A stretch of DNA of 64,000 nt from Burkholderiales bacterium (GCA_015075225.1 JABTUQ010000005.1:1-64000), one strand, 5' to 3'; positions 19,601 to 29,281 are shown, counted from the stretch's first letter. The notes: generated from the letters alone by a model not told the origin. Made by a program: numbers and translations.

Positions 19601-20113
19601 GTTCCAGGAATCGAACAGGGCGGCAGATTGCTGGTATCCGGTCCGAATATCATGCTCGGCTACTATCTGGCTGCCAATCCCGGCGTAATCGTCCCGCCTG
19701 CCGATGGCTGGTATGACACCGGCGACATCATCGACATGAACGACGAAGGCTATATTTTCATCAAGGGGCGCGCCAAACGGTTTGCCAAAATAGGTGGAGA
19801 AATGGTGTCACTGACCGCAGTGGAAGAATCCATCAACCGACTGTGGCCAGACCACAGCCATGCTGTCATCCAGATACCCGATGCGAGAAAGGGCGAACAA
19901 CTCATTCTGATCACCACCCGCCAACTGGCAGATCGCAGCGAAATCATCACTTATTTCAACCAGAATGGCTTAGGAGAACTGGGAATACCGAAAAACATCC
20001 TGCATCTCGACAAGCTACCACTGCTCGCCACCGGAAAAACCGATTACGTGACCCTGCGCGAATGGCTGCTACAGCAACAGAGTAAAAATCCTGACAACAA
20101 CGGCGAGATTTGA
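16655..20113 (+). CDS. LplT-Aas fusion: lysophospholipid transporter / acyltransferase / acyl-ACP synthetase
   Basis: This 1152-residue protein combines three functions that are separate or paired in E. coli. Residues 1-~410 are an MFS transporter like LplT (LFFTQFLDAFNDNVFKNAL near the start) that flips lysophospholipids inward. Residues ~430-610 are a PlsC acyltransferase with the NHLSFLDA motif (HX4D, about 463-470) and FPEGR (about 532). Residues ~640-1140 are an AMP-forming acyl-ACP synthetase with LFTSGSEDIPKG (about 806), GYGTTETSP (about 945) and WYDTGD (about 1018). Together they would import and re-acylate lysophosphatidylethanolamine. A GAGAAGG site precedes the ATG. The long frame is undamaged. 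Confidence 0.93.
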   Translation: MHPSQWKLLSSRRFLPLFFTQFLDAFNDNVFKNALVILITYTTAENAGLNPQIMVTLAAGIYILPFFLFSAQAGQLADKWDKARLIQYVKFAELVLLGGAAIGFYLDSVLLLIILLFLMGIQSTFFGPLKYSILPDQLHQDELISGNALIGAGTFIAILIGTIMGGLFILGENGGIIISSLTIGAALAGWLSSLFIPPVHPAAADTIVNWRLLEETRSIIHQVRQNRTVYHAILGVSWFWLFGATFLSQFPTFAKDVIGGDEQVVTLFLTIFSIGIGIGALLCDKLLKGEVAATYVPLGILGMTVFTIDLYFASTSLVPAAGGALIGARSFIESFAHWRILLDLLAISISGGLYIVPLNAIIQSHAEPSHRSRAIAANNIMNALFMVVSSVAISVMLALDFTVPEVFLTTALLNGLIAIYVVRLLPYELVKSVLQWGFHTFHRLEINGLEHYRQAGEQVLIVANHLSFLDAALLSTCFPDRLCFAINSTIARKWWVRPFLFLADTVAIDPTNPLSTRQLIERVKKGDRVVIFPEGRLTMTGSLMKIYEGPAMIAEKAGAKLLPVSLSGPQYTPFSRLKGKVRMHWFPKISVSIMPPENFELPASARGKRRRRAAGLKLYDLMTTAAFQSNIIRQTLFQSLLDAAATHGGKHLIVEDVERHPLNYFQLITRSFILGMVLRCHTRTQENVGIMLPNMAGSLISFFALQAFGRVPAMLNFSVSPKNLVSACHTAQIQTIITARKFIEAAKLTGQADSLKAQKITLIYLEDLQHEIRWWHKLAGMAAGLLPEIAYRYTAPRRDPDAPAVILFTSGSEDIPKGVVLSHTNLQANRFQTSARIDFGPTDLVFNALPIFHSFGLTGGILLPVLSGIRVFLYPSPLHYRIIPELIYDTNATLLFGTDTFLAWYARYANAYDFYSIRYVFAGAEKLRESTRRFWSENFGVRIFEGYGTTETSPILSLNTPMHHQPGSVGRLLPGIHSQLEPVPGIEQGGRLLVSGPNIMLGYYLAANPGVIVPPADGWYDTGDIIDMNDEGYIFIKGRAKRFAKIGGEMVSLTAVEESINRLWPDHSHAVIQIPDARKGEQLILITTRQLADRSEIITYFNQNGLGELGIPKNILHLDKLPLLATGKTDYVTLREWLLQQQSKNPDNNGEI

Positions 20114-20201
20114 AACGCCCTCTGTTATTTCCATCAACCAATCTGTAAACAACACTGGAAATTCTTACAGACAAACCAATGCACTCATTCACCATCACTG
20201 G

Positions 20202-22595
20202 CTAACGCAGCTTCACAGCTGGTGCGGGTTTTGGCACTGGAGCATCAAGTGCCGGATCAGCAGAAGTAACTGGTTCATTTTTGACTTGTCCTGTAGCAGG
20301 CCGGGAAGCCTCGTCAACTCCGGCTTGTTTGCCTTCAGCCCCCTTTGTTTCAGGCGATGCTGGCAAAATTTCCTTTGCTGTCGCCGGATCATTTGCTTCA
20401 TCCAATTTTGCATTGCCTGTTAAAAATCGATCTTTCAATGTACCGATATGGCCTTTCAGCGTGTCGATCGTGCCTTCATTAAGGCGACCACTCTGCATGA
20501 GATAAGCCACGCTTCCCAGCAAAAGCAGAATGAACAGATAAAATTTCCACGGGCGTTTTTTCTCTGCATAGGGGTCGGTGAGTGAACGCTGGGCACCTGC
20601 TGGCAACACCGCCATTTGTGTCAATGATGTACCGAACGGGATATTGATGATTGCCCGTGTATTGATCGCCCAGCCATTACCATCGAGCAATGGCGCCAGA
20701 TTACGTTTTCTAAGCTTGAGAAAAGCGATCAGGACAGAAGGGCCTGATATCACGAGAATCAGGCCGAGGATTGCAAGCGGCATTTGCCACCAAACCAGAC
20801 TCAGAAAACCAGTGACAACCGACGCAATAGCAGTGCCGATGGCACCAATGGCAAGGCCGATGGCCGCAAAGATACCGGCAAATTACCGACATCAAAGGCG
20901 CTGCCGGTGGTTTGCCTGCTTCTGTTTTGTGAAACATCTGCAATTCCGCTGCTGCCTGATCCTGAACGGATTTTTCACGCGCACTAGCCATTTTCTCGAT
21001 TTGTTCACCAATCATTTTGCCAATGCGTTTGTACGGGTACCAGAAAGCCTGGCGAACACTGATGGGGTGTTCAATGATCCTGATGATGGTGGCGTCCCAG
21101 TCCTGCCCTTTCCGGTCATAAAAATACCATTCCGGCCCACCATCAGATTGTCGGCATCGCCATTCGTAAAAGCGGCTGCAATAATAATTGTTTCACTGCC
21201 GCTCTTGCGCCGGCACTCACAATAAGCCAGATAGATTCCGCTCAAACCGGCCATGCTGCTGTGCTTCCCGATATCATCGACACGCAGACAAAAATTACAG
21301 CGACGGCCATCCAGATAAAGCGAACCTGCCTGAAAAATAGCCTTGTTTTGTGCCGTGTAGAAATCACGAAAGGAAACAAAGTTGTTCAGAAGCTGAAAAA
21401 GATGGCGGTGATAGCGAATCAGTTTTTCAACCGAATTGATGGCATCGGATACGTTTGCAAGCGCCTGATCTTTTTGCAATAACGCGCCAATGCCATCCTG
21501 AAAGCCACCAGCCAGGATCGTGCGTACACGCTGGATCCCGAGGCTTTCCACCATTGCTCCCTGTTTGGCGTCCAGCCATGTTCGGTGTGCCGCAAATTGA
21601 TCACAAAGCGTATGCCATTCATCTGCACTCAAATGCGTCTTGCTTCCCAGCAGAGGTTGAATGACCTGTTGTTTGAAGGCATTGATTGCATCGATCCAGG
21701 CCGGATTGATACCTTCATCAAGCGGCAGCGGTTTGTTTGCCTCGATTTTTGCAAGCGGCAATGTGGCGAGCTGTTCGGTGGTACTGGAGAGATTGGTATT
21801 GGCAAGCGCCTCGTAATCCGATAAAGCCGGATTCAGCGGATCGCCTGCCTTTTGATCAAATTCAACCAGGTTACAGCGGATAAAGTAATCCCCTATTTTG
21901 GCCCTGACTGTATCAAAGATCGTTCTGGCTGCGTCTGTATGTTCTCCCAACGGCAATATCCCGGTGGCATCCTGTTCCGCATCCTGCCACCATTGCGCAT
22001 AGGCTTTTGCCTCGGTAAAGAATTGCTCAACCTGTTCTGCTGAAATCCCCGGCTGCCCGGATCGATCCTGTACCGGCTCGACACATTTCATTATGTCCTC
22101 AATCACGCCCTGGGTTTCAGCATCACTAGCCGATGCGACAGGAATGATACCGTCACCATTGAACTGGGTGCTGGCAAAAATCTTGTTGATATCAGCAGTA
22201 TCTTCCACTGTAATGACTACCTCATCCTTTTTGCCAATGTTGTGCAAGATTTGTCTGGCCGACGATAGCAATGTGGCGCCTTCCGGCGTGCTGTCATCGA
22301 TTGCATCCAGTTGCAATACATCCGATCCACGCGTGAGATCTTCCGGATTCCTGAGAACGGAACATGCCCACTGGATTGCCGCGAGGACTTCCGGAACACG
22401 GATATGCCCATCACCATCTGCATCAATGAATTCAAGCATCCTGTCATCAAACTCCAGATTGGCGGTGGGGCAACTGAGTGCGGCCCACAACTTGGGATCA
22501 AGCTCGCTCAGGGACCTGATATCCGCTCCTGTTTCCAGACGGACCTGATCAAAACCACCTGATCTGAAAAAACGCCATTTATGAGTCATATTCAT
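20202..22595 (-). CDS. large EF-hand protein with C-terminal membrane segments, frameshifted
   Basis: I do not recognise a named family. Starting at ATG 22595, the product is about 795 residues once frames are joined. An early calcium loop, DADGDGHIRVPE (about residues 58-69), has acidic residues at positions 1, 3, 5 and 12. A weaker loop, FNGDGIIPVAS, lies about residue 148. A long, probably helical middle follows. The frame breaks near 21121 (a T run), where the continuation reads YDRKGQDWDATIIRIIEHP and FWYPYKRIGKMIGEQIEKMA. It breaks again, probably twice, near 20880-20930. The end has glycine-rich hydrophobic segments (FAGIFAAIGLAIGAIGTA, MPLAILGLILVISGPSVLIAFL), another helix (FYLFILLLLGSVAYLM) and a Pro/Ala-rich tail. 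A membrane-bound calcium sensor is an inference. Confidence 0.65.
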
Positions 22596-22874
22596 TCCTT
22601 GTTCCCCTTAAATGAATTAAATACCCGAGAAAATATCCAGGTTCTTACAGCAGAATCGATCAAGACAGCAGAAAGTATTTCACAGGAAACGGGGCTATCC
22701 AAATTTGCGGCAGATTCATTTGTGAGCGGACCAAAACCGGTTTGGTTTGTCCGTAGCGCAACACCCAAGGTACAAATCCTTACCATTGACAGTCAGCCTT
22801 CTCCTGTAATCAGACAATGAGTGGCACGTACCCAGATTTGCAAGAGAGAAATCAGAGGCAAGCAATTTTCCAGC
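22596..22874. other. 279-base spacer between EF-hand gene and rlhA
   Basis: Both flanking genes are on the minus strand, so this region holds the leader of the EF-hand gene. Short open frames exist on both strands but none resembles a known protein. I found no clear hairpin or promoter. Confidence 0.4.
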
Positions 22875-24833
22875 TTAGTCCTTGCCGCTTTTCATCGAAC
22901 TTGCCAGACTGCCTGATTGCGAACGGTTAAAAATATGCGGCTTGATGGTGCCCATGACATGCATTTCGCAGGATTTGCAGTCAAATTTCAGGGTAATAGT
23001 TTCGTCGTTATGCAGTAGTTGCATGGGTTTGGCGTTACCCTTCAGATCCAGTTCATGCTTGATCTGTTTGGGACAAAGGTTGAACGAAAAACGCAGGCAA
23101 TGTTTGGTAATCATGACCGGCACCTCACTGGTTTCCTGGTGCGCCTCAAAAGCAGGTGCAATAAGTTCCACACCATGACGTTTGTAGAAACGGCGGGCCA
23201 GTATGTTATACACGTTGGCCAGAAAGGTTAGTTCCTTATCCGGGTAGACAGGTGCTGGCTCACAAATGGCCTTGCGGCTACCTTTGGGATGAGCAGCCAC
23301 ACGCGCAGCCGTGAGTTGCTCGATGACCTCGCGCCGCAGCGCTTTCAGCTGTGATCCGGGCACAAACCAGTCCCCGCTGGCAGCAAAGCTGATCTGCTCT
23401 GCGTAATACGGTGTGTTGCCAAGTTTGCTGAAAGCATCCTGGATATGCTGCGCGTTATCACCGGACTGTCTGGCGGGCACAAAGGGACCCTGCAGGCTAG
23501 CCCGGGCCAAAATACCTTCTTCACTGGTGGCAGTGGCAACCAGTATTTGCTCATTCAGTTCCAGCTGCCAGCACACACTTACCCTGCGCTCGCTGGATGT
23601 TTTGGTGAGCGCCTGCTGCCAGTTGTGATCAAGATTGCGGTTAAGCGTATGCGGCAAGCGCAGTTTGGCAAATGCGGCCGGCATTTCATTGGGAATGATG
23701 CGGTATTGCCAGAAGTGCTGGCTCTCCTGTTCAAAATCACACAGCGGATAAGCATTATTCACGCGGAAACCAACGATCTCCCGTTTGTAGAGCGTATTCA
23801 ATCCGTCACCATTTGTAAGTTCGCTGGTGGTTTGCACAGTCAACTCCTGTTTGCCGATGCTTAAAATTTCCCCGATAGGCAAACCTATAAACTTGGGCGA
23901 ATCGAAAGCGCCAATGTCCTGCTGGCGCCCATTCACAAAATAATCCGTACTGCTGCGGTGAAAGGTTTTATCAGGATTGGGCACAAAGAAATGCTGGGTA
24001 TGGCCGCTGGAGGCGCGTGCCAGATCAGGGCGCTCTGTCAGGATGTCATCCAGCAGCTGACGATAATGGGCGGTTATGTTCTTCACATACGCCATATCCT
24101 TGTAACGTCCTTCGATTTTGAACGAACGCACACCCGCTTCAACCAATGCGCGCAGGTTGTCGCTCTGGTTGTTGTCTTTCATCGACAGCAGATGTTTATC
24201 GAAAGCCACTACCCGACCTTCTTCATCTTTCAGGGTATAAGGCAGGCGGCAAGCCTGCGAACAATCGCCACGATTGGCGCTGCGCCCGGTGTGCGCATGC
24301 GAGATATTGCACTGGCCGGAAAAGGCAACGCATAACGCCCCGTGAATAAAAAATTCAATGGCGGCATTGACGTTATTGCTGATTTCCTTAATCTGTTTGA
24401 GTGTCAGTTCACGCGCCAGCACAATTTGCGAAAAACCGGCCTGGTCCAGAAACATTGCCTTATCCAGACGGCGAATATCGCACTGGGTACTGGCATGCAG
24501 TTCGACCGGCGGAATATCCATCTCCAGCACACCCATGTCCTGCACGATCAGGGCATCGACACCGGCATCGTATAATTCGTGAATCAGCTTGCGTGCGGGC
24601 TCCAGCTCATCATCGTGCAAAATGGTATTCAGTGTAACAAACACCCGTGCATGGAAAACATGCGCAAATTCAACCAGGTTCTGAATATCACTTACTGAAT
24701 TAGCCGCATTATGCCGCGCCCCGAAACCGGGTCCGCCAATATAAACCGCGTCGGCACCATGCAAAATAGCCTCTTTGGCAATGACAACATCCCGCGCGGG
24801 ACTCAGCAGTTCAAGGTGATGTTTGGGCAACAT
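22875..24833 (-). CDS. rlhA: 23S rRNA C2501 hydroxylase RlhA (U32 peptidase-like)
   Basis: RlhA (formerly YdcP) adds a 5-hydroxyl to C2501 of 23S rRNA. The 652-residue product has the U32 TIM barrel: LELLSPARDVVIAKEAILHGADAVYIGG at the N-terminus, VELHASTQCDIRR (about residues 111-123), and the cysteine-containing block GALCVAFSGQCNISH then RSANRGDCSQACRLPY (about 164-197). Length matches E. coli RlhA (about 650), longer than other U32 members such as TrhP, and the C-terminal extension ends with a CX2C pair (CKSCEMH) and a Ser/Gly-rich tail. Stand-alone gene. No frame damage. Confidence 0.88.
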   Translation of the reverse strand: MLPKHHLELLSPARDVVIAKEAILHGADAVYIGGPGFGARHNAANSVSDIQNLVEFAHVFHARVFVTLNTILHDDELEPARKLIHELYDAGVDALIVQDMGVLEMDIPPVELHASTQCDIRRLDKAMFLDQAGFSQIVLARELTLKQIKEISNNVNAAIEFFIHGALCVAFSGQCNISHAHTGRSANRGDCSQACRLPYTLKDEEGRVVAFDKHLLSMKDNNQSDNLRALVEAGVRSFKIEGRYKDMAYVKNITAHYRQLLDDILTERPDLARASSGHTQHFFVPNPDKTFHRSSTDYFVNGRQQDIGAFDSPKFIGLPIGEILSIGKQELTVQTTSELTNGDGLNTLYKREIVGFRVNNAYPLCDFEQESQHFWQYRIIPNEMPAAFAKLRLPHTLNRNLDHNWQQALTKTSSERRVSVCWQLELNEQILVATATSEEGILARASLQGPFVPARQSGDNAQHIQDAFSKLGNTPYYAEQISFAASGDWFVPGSQLKALRREVIEQLTAARVAAHPKGSRKAICEPAPVYPDKELTFLANVYNILARRFYKRHGVELIAPAFEAHQETSEVPVMITKHCLRFSFNLCPKQIKHELDLKGNAKPMQLLHNDETITLKFDCKSCEMHVMGTIKPHIFNRSQSGSLASSMKSGKD

Positions 24834-25078
24834 GGCAAAGTACCTGAGAGGGTTTTAGCAAGGCGGAAAGTGTAGCACCAAACCCGAATGCCTCTTCAGA
24901 GCACGAGCAGGTAATGAAACAGGATCAAGATAGTTTTTGGTGGCGGCTCGGTGGAAATAAGCGAATGACAAGCTCTACCGTATTGCCTCATTACCTTGTT
25001 TCCCATGTATTAACAAGATTGAGATCCATCTACTTACGAATCTGTTTCTGATAAGGCATATACCAACCATAACCCAAC

Positions 25079-25105
25079 TAAAGTAAGCCAGCCAGCGGCC
25101 GATAA
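25079..25105 (+). promoter_or_regulatory. sigma-28 (FliA) promoter for motA
   Basis: TAAA at 25079-25082 and GCCGATAA at 25098-25105 are separated by exactly 15 bases. This is the textbook sigma-28 form (TAAA-N15-GCCGATAA). It lies 31 bases before the motA start, so motA, motB and the methyltransferase gene are probably late-class flagellar genes. The rest of the 302-base spacer (24834-25135) shows nothing else clear. Confidence 0.88.
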
Positions 25106-25135
25106 AATCTGAAAATTTACAAAGGATTTTCAATC

Positions 25136-25996
25136 ATGATGGTGATTATTGGATATGTAGTCGTAGTTGTTTCGGTATTTGGCGGTTTTGCACTTGCCGG
25201 GGGCCATTTGGGTTCATTGTTCCAGCCGGTTGAGCTGCTCATGATTGCTGGTGCCGCAGTGGGCGCTTTCTTCGTAGGCAATTCCGGCAAGGCGATCAAG
25301 GCTACTTTCAAGGCACTACCTTATGTTTTCAAGGACGCAAACTATACCAAGGCGGTTTACATGGAGTTGATGACACTGCTTTATGAAATCCTCGGAAAAA
25401 TCCGCAAGGAAGGGTTGATGTCGATTGAAGCAGATGTGGATGATCCCGGCAAAAGCCCATTGTTTAGCAAATACCCAAAAATCCTAGCAGATCACCATGT
25501 AACCGAATTTGTTACCGATTATTTGCGGCTGATGGTGGGTGGCAACCTCAATCCGCTGGAAATCGAGAATCTGATGGATGGTGAAATGGAAACGCATCAC
25601 CAGGAAGGCGAAATTCCCATCCACGTCATCAGCAAAATGGGCGATGGACTTCCGGCCTTTGGTATCGTGGCAGCCGTGATGGGGGTGGTACATACCATGG
25701 AATCGGTTGGCATTCCTCCAGCTGAACTGGGCAAGCTGATTGCTGCTGCCCTGGTTGGAACTTTCCTTGGTATTTTACTGGCCTATGGTTTTATTGGCCC
25801 CCTAGCAAACCGTCTGGAGCAGCGGTTGCATGAATCCAGCAAATTACTGGAATGCATCAAAGTGACATTACTCGCCAATCTGAATGGTTATGCGCCTGCC
25901 TTAGCAGTTGAATTCGGCAGGAAGGTGCTGTTCTCCACCGAACGTCCATCGTTTGCCGAACTTGAAAAACACGTCAAACAAAGCAAGGCCAAATAA
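25136..25996 (+). CDS. motA: flagellar motor stator protein MotA
   Basis: MotA forms the proton-driven stator with MotB in the inner membrane. The 286-residue protein has two N-terminal helices (about residues 2-22 and 32-48), a large cytoplasmic loop with the acidic/basic rotor-contact region (MSIEADVDDPGKSPLFSKYP), and two later helices (FGIVAAVMGVVHTMESVG about 175-192; LIAAALVGTFLGILLAYGFIGPLANRLEQR about 200-229). Two ATGs occur in tandem (25136 and 25139). Either may be used. It is followed after 39 bases by motB. Confidence 0.96.
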   Translation: MMVIIGYVVVVVSVFGGFALAGGHLGSLFQPVELLMIAGAAVGAFFVGNSGKAIKATFKALPYVFKDANYTKAVYMELMTLLYEILGKIRKEGLMSIEADVDDPGKSPLFSKYPKILADHHVTEFVTDYLRLMVGGNLNPLEIENLMDGEMETHHQEGEIPIHVISKMGDGLPAFGIVAAVMGVVHTMESVGIPPAELGKLIAAALVGTFLGILLAYGFIGPLANRLEQRLHESSKLLECIKVTLLANLNGYAPALAVEFGRKVLFSTERPSFAELEKHVKQSKAK

Positions 25997-26035
25997 TGTG
26001 CATTGTTTCCCCGATTTTTCCGGATGAGGTTGTAA

Positions 26036-26956
26036 ATGGCTGAAGATCTTTCCAAACCAATCATCATCAAGCGCATCAAGAAGATGGCAGCACAGCATCA
26101 TGGTGGTGCCTGGAAAATTGCCTATGCCGACTTTGTAACGGCCATGATGGCTTTCTTTCTGTTGATGTGGTTGCTGGGTTCTACCACACAAGGCGACAAG
26201 GAAGGTATTTCCGAATATTTCAAAACACCGCTAAAAGTTGCATTGCTTGGAGGAGATGGCAGTGGGGACAGCACCAGCATCATTAAAGGCGGCGGTGACG
26301 ATATCACCAAAAAAATCGGTCAGATGAACCGATCCGAATTTGATGATTTGAGAAAATCGGTTGATATGGATGCGCTACAGGCCTTGCAGGATCGCGCCGA
26401 GCGGGAGCAGCTTGAAAATCTTAAAACCAAGATCGAAGATGTCATCAACAACAACCCGGCACTCAACAAATTCAAGAGCCAGTTGTTGCTTGATATTACT
26501 TCCGAAGGCTTGCGCATTCAGATCGTCGATGAAAAAAATCGTCCCATGTTTGCTGTTGGCCGGGCGGAATTACAGTCCTATACCAAGATGATCCTGCATG
26601 AAATCGGCAAGATGCTGAATGATGTCGGCAACAGGATCAGCCTTTCCGGACATACCGACGCCACCCCCTATCCTTCTGGCGAAAAAAGTTACAGCAACTG
26701 GGAGCTTTCGGCAGATCGCGCCAATGCTTCCCGGCGTGAGCTGATTGCTGGCGGGATGAATCCGGAGAAGATGCTGCGTGTGGTCGGACTCTCTTCTGCT
26801 GTCATGTTCGATCGGGAAGATCCATTCAGCCCCTTTAACCGCCGGATCAGCATTATCGTCATGAACAAAAAGGCCGAGGAAGCCATTACCCGGGAAAGCC
26901 TGGGTGAAGTGGACATCCATAACAAGGAAGAAGTCAACTCCAGGATCGTTGAGTAA
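26036..26956 (+). CDS. motB: flagellar motor stator protein MotB
   Basis: This 306-residue stator partner has one N-terminal membrane helix carrying the proton-binding aspartate, Asp32, in AWKIAYADFVTAMMAFFLLMW. A periplasmic plug/linker follows, then an OmpA-like peptidoglycan-binding domain with LSGHTDATPY (about residues 202-211) and NWELSADRANASRREL (about 221-236), and FSPFNRRISI near residue 268. Length is normal. The stop is followed two bases later by a methyltransferase gene, suggesting a three-gene operon. Confidence 0.97.
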   Translation: MAEDLSKPIIIKRIKKMAAQHHGGAWKIAYADFVTAMMAFFLLMWLLGSTTQGDKEGISEYFKTPLKVALLGGDGSGDSTSIIKGGGDDITKKIGQMNRSEFDDLRKSVDMDALQALQDRAEREQLENLKTKIEDVINNNPALNKFKSQLLLDITSEGLRIQIVDEKNRPMFAVGRAELQSYTKMILHEIGKMLNDVGNRISLSGHTDATPYPSGEKSYSNWELSADRANASRRELIAGGMNPEKMLRVVGLSSAVMFDREDPFSPFNRRISIIVMNKKAEEAITRESLGEVDIHNKEEVNSRIVE

Positions 26957-26958
26957 CC

Positions 26959-27747
26959 ATGCTGCCATATCCAGTTGGAACTGTTCAGGACATTTCTCCG
27001 GAATCGCCACTGAAAAAAAATTTTCTGGTGCTGTCAGGCAGCATTCTCGCAGTCTGTTTGCTGGGGATCATTCTGCCGTGGCCACTTACCCTGCTACATG
27101 CTGTTTGGCTACAGGGCGTGATTGCTGCGCTGACGAGTCATTATTTGCTTCGCATGCCAATCTGGTGGGCCGGGATTCACCTGTTATTTTTTCCGGTGCT
27201 GTTGTCCGCAATGCTGGTGCTGAAATTGCCAGCTTCATGGTATCTGGCGGGTTTTATTGTACTCATGCTGATTTTTGGCCGGATACACCACACCCAGGTG
27301 CCGCTTTTTTTATCCAGCCGGAAGGCTGTCAACACACTGGCCGAATTGTTACCAAAGGGGCAGCAATTCAAACTGATCGACTTGGGTTCGGGTTGTGGTG
27401 GGTTGATCTGCAAACTGGCCCGCATGCTGCCACATGGCAGTTATTGCGGCATTGAAGCTGCCATGTTGCCTTGCTGGATTAGCCAGCTAAGAGCTTTGTT
27501 GTCCAGGCAGGATTGCCGGTTTGAATGGGAAAGTATCTGGCAGCATGATCTGTCAGGATACGATGTGGTTTATGCCTACCTCTCCCCCGTACCGATGCCC
27601 AGATTATGGGAAAAGGCACGCAGGGAAATGCGCCCGGGCAGCCTTTTTATCAGCAATACCTTTACAGTTCCGGATATCCGGCCTGATCGGAGCATCCCCT
27701 TGAATGATTTCAGTGGTGCCGTGCTTTATGTCTGGAAAATGGGTTGA
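26959..27747 (+). CDS. membrane-anchored class I SAM-dependent methyltransferase
   Basis: This 262-residue protein has about four hydrophobic segments in its first half (residues ~22-115) and a class I methyltransferase core in the second, with motif I reading LIDLGSGCGGLICKLA (about residues 136-151), then YCGIEAAMLP and the post-II region YDVVYAYLSP. It begins two bases after motB and was probably recruited into the motAB transcript. The substrate is unknown. A membrane-linked methyltransferase downstream of motAB is not a standard flagellar gene. It ends 12 bases before the convergent cysS stop. Confidence 0.7.
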   Translation: MLPYPVGTVQDISPESPLKKNFLVLSGSILAVCLLGIILPWPLTLLHAVWLQGVIAALTSHYLLRMPIWWAGIHLLFFPVLLSAMLVLKLPASWYLAGFIVLMLIFGRIHHTQVPLFLSSRKAVNTLAELLPKGQQFKLIDLGSGCGGLICKLARMLPHGSYCGIEAAMLPCWISQLRALLSRQDCRFEWESIWQHDLSGYDVVYAYLSPVPMPRLWEKARREMRPGSLFISNTFTVPDIRPDRSIPLNDFSGAVLYVWKMG

Positions 27748-27758
27748 TGTATCCAGTC

Positions 27759-29148
27759 TTACTGCCGCCGCCAGGTCGTTCCTTGTGGGCTATCTTCCAG
27801 AACGATACCGGCTTCCGCCAGTTGCTGACGAAGCGCATCGGCCTGTGTAAAATTCTTTTCCTTGCGGGCCTGCAATCGCTGCTGAATCATGTTTTCGATT
27901 TCTTCTGCAGAATACAGCCCGTCCTGCTGTTGCACCTGCTGCTGCAAATAGTGTTGTGGTGATTGCTGTAACAACCCCAATATTCCACCCAGTGACTTGA
28001 GCAACCTGGCATAGCGCGCATCACCCGTCCGGTTGGCTTCGCTCGCCAGATCAAACAGCACCGCTACCGCCTCCGGAGTGTTGAAATCATCATTCATTGC
28101 CAATATGAAGCGCTGGGCGTAGGCATCATTTTTCCAGTCGATCGTGACGGTTGCTGCATCAGATTCGTGTGAAGGCGCATGATTTTTCAGTACGGTGTAG
28201 AGACGTTCCAGCGCGCTCCTGGCATCGTTGAGGTGCGCATCCGAATAGTTGAGCGGGCTGCGATAGTGCGCACGCACAATGAAAAACCGAACAACCTCAG
28301 GCTGGTAACGGACCAGCACTTCCCACAGTGAAAATTGCCCAGTGATTTGACATTTTTCATTGTCTACTGCACGAATCCATTGTGCATCAGTAATTCACGT
28401 GGGTATGGCCATGCACTCCTTCGCTCTGGGCGATTTCGTTTTCGTGATGCGGGAATTGCAGATCCTGCCCCCCACCATGGATGTCAAACTGCTCACCCAA
28501 GTAATGTCCGCTCATGGCTGAACACTCGATGTGCCAACCTGGGCGCCCCTTGCCCCACGGCGAATCCCAGCTGGGTTCATCGGGTTTGGCCGCCTTCCAG
28601 AGCACAAAATCCAGCGGGTCGCGCTTGTTGGTATCGATTTCCACACGCTCGCCAGCGCGCAGATCATCGAGCGATTTCCCGGAAAGTTTGCCGTAATTGG
28701 GAAAGCGGCGCACATCGTAGAACACATCGCCATTACTGGCCACGTAGGCCAATCCCTTGTCCAGCAAGGATTCGATCATGGCAATCATGCTATCGATATA
28801 TTCAGTTGCGCGCGGTTCAAACGAAGGATTGATGACACCGAGCGCTGTTGCATCTTCTTCCATTGCCTGAATATAACGGGCGGTCAATGCGCCGAAATGT
28901 TCCTGATTTTCCAGCGCCCGGCGGATGATTTTGTCATCAATATCGGTAATATTACGGACATAGGTCACTTTGTAACCCAGGGTTTGCAACCAGCGCATTA
29001 CGCTGTCGAACACAACAAGTACACGCGCATGACCGAGGTGGCAATGATCATAGACCGTCATGCCACACACATACATTCTGACTTCACCCGGTATAAGGGG
29101 AATAAATTCGCGTTTGGATCGGGTGAGCGTATCGTAAATTTTAAGCAT
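27759..29148 (-). CDS. cysS: cysteinyl-tRNA synthetase, multiply frameshifted around KMSKS
   Basis: CysS charges tRNA-Cys and is essential. The N-terminal part (29148 to 28387) has the class I HIGH-type motif [13 protein letters not shown] (about residues 36-48), the zinc region and [19 protein letters not shown]. Between about 28385 and 28318 the frame is lost. Reading across frames recovers MHNGFV, DNEKM, SLGNF and EVLVRY, the KMSKS loop neighbourhood. About five or six single-base losses are needed to restore it. The C-terminal part (28319 to 27759) then continues in frame to a normal end. Total extent (463 codons) equals a normal CysS. The damage is most likely sequence error. Confidence 0.92.
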
Positions 29149-29281
29149 GGGAAGAATAGGCCGGAAAGAAGGTTGGATTGTAGAAGCGTTTGATTTGTTT
29201 TGTTGGTAAAATCAGGTGCTTGTCTTTAACCATTGCCCGCCACAAGGGAATCCCCGGGCAAAACCGTGTGAGTATAACATA

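Noticed and set aside
22581..22820. Plus-strand 79-codon open frame and its minus-strand shadow in the EF-hand/rlhA spacer
   Set aside because: No resemblance to a known protein, no good ribosome-binding site, and overlap with the start of the EF-hand gene.
29216..29281. Upstream start for the periplasmic cyclophilin
   Set aside because: The next ATG sits directly before a clean signal peptide; the longer form would bury it.
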